Shown piece after piece: positions 26,515 to 33,883 of a stretch of DNA of 64,000 nt. Position 1 is the stretch's first letter; the number at the start of each line of letters is the position of its first letter. Under the pieces are notes generated by a model. That model made no database searches and had not been told where the DNA came from. It saw only the letters and a list, made by a program, of their open reading frames with translations. The stretch spans positions 124,001 to 188,000 of the forward strand of contig CAZPOP010000002.1 of assembly GCA_964588305.1 (NCBI GenBank), read 5' to 3'. This stretch comes from SM1-73 sp964588305 (GTDB lineage: Bacteria > Zixibacteria > MSB-5A5 > SM1-73). The position numbers and the translations under genes are program-made.

Positions 26515-28368
26515 TCATCTTCCTTTTTCCATCTCGGCCATTTCCTGTTCCATCTTATCTGTTTCTTCTTCCATCCTCTTTCTTTCCAATTCCCTCTGCG
26601 CTTGCTCTTCCTGATGCTCCCTTTTCATTTCTTCCCACAGCTCCGGATACAAGTTGGGGTCTCCTTTTCCTACGTCCGTCCGTCTCATGCGTTCGTTCTC
26701 GTAACCTTTTCTTTTGGCTACCGCCCGATAGGAAAAAGAAGCATCGCTGGTTCCACCCTGAAGCTCGATGACGTCAAAACTGGTGGTTTGAGTCTTCACA
26801 TAGGTTCCCCTACAATCATCCTTTAGCTGGATGAACACCTTCATCGGGTGGGACGCATCGATGGCAACAGTCTCCAAGAACAGCGGGTCAAGTTCTATGT
26901 GAGCTTCACCGTTTCTCAGTTTTCCTTCTCCAAAATCCTCAAACCAGACCTCTGGGGATTCCATGGCATAAAGCAAAACCTCTCCCTGGGAGGTTCTCAC
27001 CACTGCAGGTTTTGCGCCGGAGGCTACCATATCGCCGGCGGCGTAGACGGCTGCTCCAGACCCGCCAGCTTTTTCAGATACATAGACGCCGTAATGGATT
27101 CCTGTACCGGTATCGGAAACCGAAAAATACCCACCGTAAGCATACCCTGATGAGGTATTTTCTGCTCTACCCCGGCAACCATAAGTGTAACCGTAGGACG
27201 AACCATAGGCTGATCCATTAACACCATAATGGGCTCCTGTTCCGGAATAAGAGGTGTAAAAATCTCCACCATAGGCATATCCCGAGGAACTGTTGTCAGC
27301 AAAACCCGTAACACCCTTGGTCCAAGCAGAAGAGGAACCCCAGGCCTGCACACTGACTCCATAATGATCTCCTGTTCCGGAAGAATACGTCTGGAAAACT
27401 CCGCCATAAGCAGAGCCCGAGGAACTGTTTTCGGCACGATTATAGGAACCATAGGTTGAAGCTGAGGAGGAGCCATAACCGTACGCGCCCACCCCACAAT
27501 GGGTCCCGGTGCCGGAGCTGGAGGTTACGAATTGACCTCCCCGAGCAGAGCCGTCGGAAGTATTTTCGGAGAAACCGTAGGAACCGTAGGTATCGTCAGA
27601 AGAGGAACCTTGGCCCCGGGCATAGACCCCAAAATGAGGTCCCGTTCCCGAAGACGACGTTTCGAAGAATCCGCCGTAGGTGTACCCAAAAGAGGTATTC
27701 TCCGCCCAACCATGGCAGCCGTAAGTATCGCCGGTTGAGGCTCCGAGTGCGATACCGCTGACCCCGGATCGCTTTCCTGAACCCACGGAAGAGCCAGTAA
27801 AGATTCCGCCGTAAACCGGCCCTGTGGCACTGCTTTCTCCGTAACCCTCGATACCGATAGACGGTCCGTCACTTCCCGAGCATTTGACCAGAAGAGCCGT
27901 GCCGGAATTTGCGACGACGGAATCCGGGCCCTGAACGTTCACGAATCTGTCGTCACAGTCTTCGCAGTCTACGCCGCCGTCCGCAGTGCCTGCCCGGTAA
28001 GCATACGGTACGCTCACCATGAGCTTAAGGGGTCTCATCTCCGGATCAGATTCCACCTGAACTCCCAAGTATTTGATGGTTCCATCAAAGACAGAGGCAG
28101 GTATGGGAAACTCGCTTCCCAAGAGAACATTGAATATCCCGTTTTCCACCTCCACGCTATCCTGGTCTTCAGTCCATTCTGCAGGGGAACCCAGAGTGTC
28201 AGGATAAATGGAGAAGGTCATCTGGACCGTGTCATTAAGAGCGGCACCAGTGGTTGTGGTTAGCTTCCCCTGATAATTGATCTTATCGGGGACGACGGCA
28301 GATGAAAGGGAGCAAAGGAATAATGTCATGATTCCCGCCACCAGAAAAACAAAACTTTTGCGTAACAT
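26515..28368 (-). CDS. Secreted tandem-repeat protein with tail-fibre-like modules and coiled-coil end
   Basis: A 617-residue exported protein. The signal peptide (about 1-24) precedes a conserved VPDKINYQGKLTTTTGAAL domain (about 25-130) common in secreted FCB proteins that carry tail-fibre-like ends. Residues 195-419 are five complete 45-residue repeats (consensus GTGxHYGVxxxxxGSSS...YGxxxxAENTSSGxAYGGxF), with a partial sixth. A compact domain (about 440-560) follows, and the last 55 residues are a Glu/Arg-rich coiled coil ending EMEKGR. The repeat core resembles the trimeric beta-helix of tail fibres and S74-chaperone proteins; the coiled coil would trimerise it. No peptidase S74 chaperone motif was found. 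A GGAG site precedes the ATG. Confidence 0.8.
   Translation of the reverse strand: MLRKSFVFLVAGIMTLFLCSLSSAVVPDKINYQGKLTTTTGAALNDTVQMTFSIYPDTLGSPAEWTEDQDSVEVENGIFNVLLGSEFPIPASVFDGTIKYLGVQVESDPEMRPLKLMVSVPYAYRAGTADGGVDCEDCDDRFVNVQGPDSVVANSGTALLVKCSGSDGPSIGIEGYGESSATGPVYGGIFTGSSVGSGKRSGVSGIALGASTGDTYGCHGWAENTSFGYTYGGFFETSSSGTGPHFGVYARGQGSSSDDTYGSYGFSENTSDGSARGGQFVTSSSGTGTHCGVGAYGYGSSSASTYGSYNRAENSSSGSAYGGVFQTYSSGTGDHYGVSVQAWGSSSAWTKGVTGFADNSSSGYAYGGDFYTSYSGTGAHYGVNGSAYGSSYGYTYGCRGRAENTSSGYAYGGYFSVSDTGTGIHYGVYVSEKAGGSGAAVYAAGDMVASGAKPAVVRTSQGEVLLYAMESPEVWFEDFGEGKLRNGEAHIELDPLFLETVAIDASHPMKVFIQLKDDCRGTYVKTQTTSFDVIELQGGTSDASFSYRAVAKRKGYENERMRRTDVGKGDPNLYPELWEEMKREHQEEQAQRELERKRMEEETDKMEQEMAEMEKGR
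27112..27786 (-). repeat. Five 135-bp tandem repeats inside the tail-fibre-like gene
   Basis: Residues 195-419 of the protein read as five 45-residue units in frame (675 bp), each with the anchor GTG-x-H-x-GV, then a variable segment, then AYGGxF (or ARGGQF/TYGGFF). Units differ at many positions, so the array is old and under protein-level selection rather than recently amplified. Confidence 0.85.
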
Positions 28369-28389
28369 TACGCAACTCCTTTCGTTTAT

Positions 28390-28417
28390 CCGCCGAAGGC
28401 GGATCCGCCTGTGGCGG
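28390..28417. repeat. Palindromic GC-rich intergenic repeat
   Basis: CCGCCGAAGGCGG directly followed by the near-mirror ATCCGCCTGTGGCGG: two small GC hairpins of the CCGCC...GGCGG type. It lies in the long leader of the tail-fibre-like gene. Confidence 0.6.
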
Positions 28418-28460
28418 AAAGGTTAACTTTTCAGTGAACAGAATATGTGCAGGGGTGAAT

Positions 28461-28517
28461 CTTCTCCGCCAGAGGCGCCCGCCTGCCGGACGGGCAGGAA
28501 TCCGCCTTTGGTGGAAG
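28461..28517. repeat. Compound palindromic repeat
   Basis: Outer arms CTTCTCCGCCAGAGGCG and CGCCTTTGGTGGAAG (imperfect) enclose GCCTGCCGGACGGGCAGG, an inner palindrome. Same general family as 28390-28417. Within the leader of the 28.4-kb gene. Confidence 0.6.
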
Positions 28518-28531
28518 ACTGGCCCTTTTTT

Positions 28532-28557
28532 GGGTGGAGCTGAAGCTCCACCCCTAC
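28532..28557. repeat. CTAC-tailed perfect hairpin
   Basis: GGGTGGAGCT, loop GA, AGCTCCACCC, then CTAC: a 10-bp perfect stem with a two-base loop. It has the same layout as the hairpins at 54694-54720 and 56626-56651. Confidence 0.65.
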
Positions 28558-28891
28558 GTTTTTATTGTCCCCCTCTCTTCAGAAGAATGTGATCGAATTT
28601 TCTGTCTTTTCCACTTCCTTGAGAAAAGGTGTAATGCCCGTGCCGATCTGTCACAGGTGGCTCTGGCTATGACGTGAATGTAGGGACAAAGAGGGGTCTT
28701 TGCGCCATCTTGTGGTTCTCAAGCATAACGGCTTAAGGTTTAATTCAGAACTCCGGCAGCATTAGCCCGATTCACCTGACGTCTCAGAACGCTTTTATAA
28801 CGAAGCTTCAGGCAGTAAGGAAGCCTGAGAGCATTCATGTCGTGGCAAGGTTCAACAGCCCGGTCCCCTATGGGAGCGAACCTATGTGTTC

Positions 28892-28919
28892 AATATAACC
28901 AAACCCCTCACCAAGTCAA
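28892..28919 (-). promoter_or_regulatory. Promoter of the tandem-repeat/dockerin operon
   Basis: On the minus strand, TTGACT (28914-28919), a 16-bp spacer and TATATT (28892-28897). The leader would be about 515 nt, containing three palindromic repeats (28390-28557) before the ATG at 28368, an unusually long leader. Confidence 0.65.
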
Positions 28920-28972
28920 CAAGAAACTCCAACGCCCGTGCAAATACCGAGGGGAAATCCCAGTCCCTACGC

Positions 28973-29013
28973 AAAAAAAGCCCCGATCCCGATAGATCGG
29001 GATCGAGGCTTTT
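28973..29013 (-). terminator. Terminator after the 29.0-kb C25 peptidase gene
   Basis: Long stem formed by AGCCCCGATCCCGA and TCGGGATCGAGGCT around a short loop, followed on the minus strand by TTTTTTT. It works 30 bp after the stop at 29041. Confidence 0.85.
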
Positions 29014-29040
29014 CGGGGAATTCCCTGTTTATTGTCTCTA

Positions 29041-29792
29041 CTAACAACCCGGCGCTGATCCTCCTATAAACAGATAATTGATGAGATACATCACGTCAGC
29101 AACGTCGACCTCACCGTCACAGTTGGCGTCCCCGGCCCACATGGGATCAGGGGCAGTTCCACCGATGAAGAGGTAATTTGCCAGATACATGACGTCGGCT
29201 ATGTCTATCTCGCCGTCTCCATTGGCGTCCCCACGAGAGGCGGCGGGTTTGTTTATTCCAAACCAGGCCATGATCCTGCCCATGACCGAGTTGGCATTGT
29301 TGGGATCGTCTCCACTCTGGGGAACAGCCTCAAAGGGAAAGCCGAAGAAGACCACCTGATAGTCCGCCGTCCCGGTGGCAGGATAACGCAGAGCACAATA
29401 ATTGGTGACATCCGGACCTCCCACCGGGAAGCTCGGTACAGCCGATAATCCTTCGCGGGATACAGGCGAAGACTTGCCGGTGCGGTAGAATATCCCGGCG
29501 GCGTCAGGATGGGGAACCACGTAATCCGCCAGACCGGTAAAGGGATAGCTCAAAGAGATGCTTATCCCATCAGAGACGGCATCTCCTGACACTCCCTCCA
29601 CCGAGTTTATCCCTGGATCGTCGGTATGCCCTGCCACGTGCAGGTAATCGGTGATGAAGGTGTTAGGATCATTATCATACAAAAGGTCCTGGCTGGAGAG
29701 AAACAGTCGACCGTTATTGTCCAGATAGGTTTGCAGACCAGCCTGATCTTCAGGGGTGAGGGTGGAAGGATTGCCCACAGAACCATAATCAT
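29041..29792 (-). repeat. 752-bp 3' tract identical to 33132-33883
   Basis: Line-by-line comparison found no difference between 29041-29792 and 33132-33883. The first mismatch follows at 29793 (C versus T). The tract encodes the last 250 residues, including the dockerin. Upstream the two genes are clearly related for about 900 bp more but diverged. Confidence 0.9.
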
Positions 29793-32700
29793 CTCCCGTG
29801 GTCCACACCACGGCCTTATACGAGCCGAATATGGAGTCCGAAGGCAGACCCAACAAATCATATTCCCAAAGATCAAACGATATTCCCAGAGAATTCAAGG
29901 CGGAGACGAAGTAAGTCTCATATTCTTCCCCGTCATCGTCGTCCACCAGTAGAACCGGCTTCCTCCCGATCTTAACCTCAAAAGTATCGGACGCAGAATA
30001 GGGTCCTGCTCCGCTCATCTGCAGGATGAAGGTGGTCACGTGACCTAAAGAACAATCAGCCGCTACCTCAAACTGGTACGGAACCACAGAAGACCCCGTG
30101 CCGCCCGAGGAAATCTCCGGATAGCTTGAGCTTGACACCGTCACCGTGACGTAAGGATCATCACAGATCAGATCGGCAGTGACTCCAACTGCTCCCTGGC
30201 TCCCTTCGTTCTTCAGCACCACCGTCATGTCGCAGGTTTCTCCGGGATCAGGCTCACCATCCCCGTTGCCACCGACGTCCTGGATAGTTTTCGACTCATA
30301 AACCAGAACCGGAGCATGCGCCAGAAGACTTAGATCCGAGTGACTCCAGCTCCCGTTATCCGCAGTTATATCCAACTGGAAGACGATAGCTTCACCATCC
30401 GCTATCTCTGCAGAAACCACAAAATCGAAATCTTCCGGGCAGGAAATGGTTTCGTGCGCTCCTATGTCTCCGTACACCTCATGGTCGTCGGTTATGGTAA
30501 TCAATGGATGGATGGTGCTCAAGGTGGCTTGTACGTTAAAGGCGGTGGAATCTCCCATGTTCTCAAGCACTATGGGAAGCTCAATGGTCTCTCCTAAATC
30601 GACGTCCCCGTCACTGTTTCCCAAACTCTCGCCCAAACTGTCATCATCCACGTACCAATTCTCAAAGCTTACATAGGCTCCGCCGGTTGCCAGGACCGTA
30701 GACCGATAGGGAAAGGCATTATGAGCAGTGACGGTGATCTCCACATCTCCGGGAGAGAGAGGAGACGGATAAAGAGTTACCTCTCCTGAGGCGTCGGTTC
30801 GACCGACCTCGTAAACCTCCCCCTCTTTAATCAAACAGACCAGAGCATCCTCAACTGGCTGACCGTCCAGGTACACGCTCACCGGGAAAGGTGCTCCTCC
30901 CAGTACCACCGCGTCAGGATGGGTCACATCCAGGCTCTCGGGCATGCTGGTCCAAATCTGCATGCTGGGGTCTCCAAACCAGTGCCCCATTTCGAATGTC
31001 GCTTTGGTCACGGTCATGTCCGGAGTCCAGGGATAACCAGCACCACCGGTGAGATAGTATTTATCGTACATCCAAAACTTCCCGAAGTTGAGCACGGGTC
31101 CCATCATAAATATGGGATCGTAGATGGGATGCGTGGATCCAACACCCGGATAAGAGGGATCGAAATCCGTCCACATGGCATCGTAGAATCCCTTGCAGAG
31201 CTCGTCATTATAGCCACTAAAGCTGACCCGCGTGTGCCCGAATATGCCCACTGCTCCGCCATTTGCGTTCCTCTGGAAGGCTTCGCAGAAGTAGACTTCT
31301 CCGCTGGGTGTACCATTACCTGCAGCATCGGTTTCGTTGTCGAAGTGACCGGTCTCACAGTTTATGCTGAGCACAACCGGCAATCTGTCTTGATTGGCAA
31401 GATCATTAACATCCGGCACCAGATATTGTGGGTCTCCCCACCCGTCCACGTCGCCATGATCCCGATGGTTGACTAAGAAAACTCCGTCGTTTATGGCATT
31501 GTTGATCTGAGTGGCGCTGCCTGTCCAGGACAATCCGGGCGGGATGGGATCTCCGTAGTAGTAATACTGAGGATTGCTGCCTGACGTTTTGGTATAGCAT
31601 CTCTCCGCATCATATCCGTGTGAAAGCACGAAATCCCTGACCGCCTCGCTGGTTTGGAGAAAGAATCTATCAGCATAGCCGTCCTGGGGCCACTCATCCT
31701 GATAATAGCCAGCCACCAAAACGTTGTCGTAAAAGCTCGAAGGTGTGGTGATCGGCTCTCTTTGATAGTTTATGATCTTACTCATGACCACCCCAGCTTC
31801 TTCGGGAGAATCCACGGAAATCCTTCCAGGATACATGTCCGGAAAGAAATCCGATCCATCCACCGTGACATAATATAAATCTGTGCCGGTCTTGTAACCG
31901 TCGTACGGATGAGTGCTTCGGTAAAACAGGGGAACGAACTCGGCATCTCCCACCAGAAGGAGGAAGGAGGGTGGTGGAGTCCAGGTATCGTATGCATTTT
32001 GAATATAAGTTCTTATGGATCCGGTATCAGAGCCGGTCTCGGTGGTATTCTTCACCCAGGTGGAGATTCCGGTCAGATTCTTCCATAGAGCTAATGATTC
32101 CGCCCAGGCCTGAAAATCGGGATGGGTGATGATCAGAAAGTCGCAACCGGTGTCGCTCTTTCCGCCTAACGGAGCCGGAGTTCCCAGGGAGGGATAATTC
32201 AAAAGAAGATTCTGATACAAAGGCTCAAAATATGGCGAGCGGTGGATCGGGTCAACAAAAAGACCGCTTCCTCCCACAAAGCTGATCTTCACTTTCATAT
32301 GAGAGCAAACCTTCAACTCCTGGGTAGCAGGGTTGTATTGTACCGGAAAGAGAATGAATAAAGAAACCGGACAGCCTCGAATGATCTTGGGCTCCTCCAC
32401 AAATACCATCCTGTCCGGATAAAACTCGTTTCGCTGATAGAAATCCTCGTCCTTGACAAACTCGGGTTCCGGGGCTCCCGCCTTGTCAACCGGCTGTTCC
32501 TGTACTGGATAGACGTTGTAGCCGGAGAGAGTCTGGGCGGTATATTCCAAAACCTCAATTTGAGGTTCAGCATCCAAAGGTACTGCAATGAATCGCCCAA
32601 AAGTGGGAACCTCCGCCCATCCCAAATTAGAAGTCCTTCCCCCACCGGAAATGAGAAGACTCTGATACGTCATTCCTTCCTTAACAATTTCATTGATTAC

Positions 32701-32889
32701 CATCCCGGGAAAATTGACGTCAAGTATTACCTCGTTTGCGTCAGAAGCCAAAAGATTGGCCTCCGGATAAGCGGAGACGTCACCTGACTGGCCGGAGCCA
32801 AAGGCAATCCAACCGCTGGCAGCAAGGGAGACCGAGCCGCTCAACAAAACAAAAAAGAAAACAGAAAGAAACAGATCACGTTTCTTCAT
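29041..32889 (-). CDS. Gingipain-type C25 peptidase with CARDB and dockerin modules
   Basis: A 1282-residue exported protease (ATG at 32889, GGGAG six bases ahead; a TTG six bases further upstream is also possible). The signal peptide ends near SLAAS. A propeptide-like beta region (about 25-245) precedes the caspase-like C25 domain: NHRDHG (His478) and LSINCETGHF (Cys511) are the catalytic pair. Then come two CARDB-like beta-sandwiches (about 700-960; e.g. DSLGESLGNSDGDVDLGETIELP, given in part), a LLVDDDDG-type domain (about 985-1190) and a two-loop dockerin ending APGC. The final 250 residues are identical to those of the next gene. It is expected to degrade extracellular proteins. Own promoter and terminator. 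Confidence 0.87.
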   Translation of the reverse strand: MKKRDLFLSVFFFVLLSGSVSLAASGWIAFGSGQSGDVSAYPEANLLASDANEVILDVNFPGMVINEIVKEGMTYQSLLISGGGRTSNLGWAEVPTFGRFIAVPLDAEPQIEVLEYTAQTLSGYNVYPVQEQPVDKAGAPEPEFVKDEDFYQRNEFYPDRMVFVEEPKIIRGCPVSLFILFPVQYNPATQELKVCSHMKVKISFVGGSGLFVDPIHRSPYFEPLYQNLLLNYPSLGTPAPLGGKSDTGCDFLIITHPDFQAWAESLALWKNLTGISTWVKNTTETGSDTGSIRTYIQNAYDTWTPPPSFLLLVGDAEFVPLFYRSTHPYDGYKTGTDLYYVTVDGSDFFPDMYPGRISVDSPEEAGVVMSKIINYQREPITTPSSFYDNVLVAGYYQDEWPQDGYADRFFLQTSEAVRDFVLSHGYDAERCYTKTSGSNPQYYYYGDPIPPGLSWTGSATQINNAINDGVFLVNHRDHGDVDGWGDPQYLVPDVNDLANQDRLPVVLSINCETGHFDNETDAAGNGTPSGEVYFCEAFQRNANGGAVGIFGHTRVSFSGYNDELCKGFYDAMWTDFDPSYPGVGSTHPIYDPIFMMGPVLNFGKFWMYDKYYLTGGAGYPWTPDMTVTKATFEMGHWFGDPSMQIWTSMPESLDVTHPDAVVLGGAPFPVSVYLDGQPVEDALVCLIKEGEVYEVGRTDASGEVTLYPSPLSPGDVEITVTAHNAFPYRSTVLATGGAYVSFENWYVDDDSLGESLGNSDGDVDLGETIELPIVLENMGDSTAFNVQATLSTIHPLITITDDHEVYGDIGAHETISCPEDFDFVVSAEIADGEAIVFQLDITADNGSWSHSDLSLLAHAPVLVYESKTIQDVGGNGDGEPDPGETCDMTVVLKNEGSQGAVGVTADLICDDPYVTVTVSSSSYPEISSGGTGSSVVPYQFEVAADCSLGHVTTFILQMSGAGPYSASDTFEVKIGRKPVLLVDDDDGEEYETYFVSALNSLGISFDLWEYDLLGLPSDSIFGSYKAVVWTTGDDYGSVGNPSTLTPEDQAGLQTYLDNNGRLFLSSQDLLYDNDPNTFITDYLHVAGHTDDPGINSVEGVSGDAVSDGISISLSYPFTGLADYVVPHPDAAGIFYRTGKSSPVSREGLSAVPSFPVGGPDVTNYCALRYPATGTADYQVVFFGFPFEAVPQSGDDPNNANSVMGRIMAWFGINKPAASRGDANGDGEIDIADVMYLANYLFIGGTAPDPMWAGDANCDGEVDVADVMYLINYLFIGGSAPGC

Positions 32890-32980
32890 ATACAACTCCC
32901 TTCTGAAAGGTTAGAAATAACAACACATTTTGATCATTTCGAAGCCTATGAACCCAGCCCCCTAAATGCGTCACAATTTC

Positions 32981-33008
32981 AATATAACCCAATATCTCCT
33001 TTTGGCAA
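32981..33008 (-). promoter_or_regulatory. Promoter of the 29.0-kb C25 peptidase gene
   Basis: On the minus strand, TTGCCA (33003-33008), a 16-bp spacer and TATATT (32981-32986). The leader is about 85 nt. The -35 is only 50 bp downstream of the terminator of the next gene. Confidence 0.65.
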
Positions 33009-33063
33009 CAGGAATTCCTACATGAGACTCTCAAGTTGCCAAGATAACCCTTTTGGGCGAACG

Positions 33064-33098
33064 AAAAGCCCCAGCACTCACAAAAGACTGGGGCTTTT
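33064..33098 (-). terminator. Bidirectional-type terminator after the 33.1-kb C25 peptidase gene
   Basis: Perfect stem AAAAGCCCCAG (33064-33074) / CTGGGGCTTTT (33088-33098), loop of 13 bases. It lies 34 bp after the stop at 33132 and could act on either strand. Confidence 0.82.
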
Positions 33099-33131
33099 AC
33101 ACTTGTAGTGAAACAGCTGGCCAACCGAAAA

Positions 33132-33883
33132 CTAACAACCCGGCGCTGATCCTCCTATAAACAGATAATTGATGAGATACATCACGTCAGCAACGTCGAC
33201 CTCACCGTCACAGTTGGCGTCCCCGGCCCACATGGGATCAGGGGCAGTTCCACCGATGAAGAGGTAATTTGCCAGATACATGACGTCGGCTATGTCTATC
33301 TCGCCGTCTCCATTGGCGTCCCCACGAGAGGCGGCGGGTTTGTTTATTCCAAACCAGGCCATGATCCTGCCCATGACCGAGTTGGCATTGTTGGGATCGT
33401 CTCCACTCTGGGGAACAGCCTCAAAGGGAAAGCCGAAGAAGACCACCTGATAGTCCGCCGTCCCGGTGGCAGGATAACGCAGAGCACAATAATTGGTGAC
33501 ATCCGGACCTCCCACCGGGAAGCTCGGTACAGCCGATAATCCTTCGCGGGATACAGGCGAAGACTTGCCGGTGCGGTAGAATATCCCGGCGGCGTCAGGA
33601 TGGGGAACCACGTAATCCGCCAGACCGGTAAAGGGATAGCTCAAAGAGATGCTTATCCCATCAGAGACGGCATCTCCTGACACTCCCTCCACCGAGTTTA
33701 TCCCTGGATCGTCGGTATGCCCTGCCACGTGCAGGTAATCGGTGATGAAGGTGTTAGGATCATTATCATACAAAAGGTCCTGGCTGGAGAGAAACAGTCG
33801 ACCGTTATTGTCCAGATAGGTTTGCAGACCAGCCTGATCTTCAGGGGTGAGGGTGGAAGGATTGCCCACAGAACCATAATCAT
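33132..33883 (-). repeat. 752-bp 3' tract identical to 29041-29792
   Basis: Second copy of the identical tract. Both copies share the stop codon and the C-terminal half of the LLVDDDDG domain, but the flanking terminators differ. Confidence 0.9.

Noticed and set aside
27024..27497. Long alternative frames on both strands within the 45-residue-repeat region
   Set aside because: Repetitive coding DNA generates long shadow frames; the 617-residue frame has signal peptide, repeats and ribosome site.
27112..27786. Possible CRISPR-like array
   Set aside because: The 135-bp units are in-frame coding repeats with no short invariant repeat or unique spacers.
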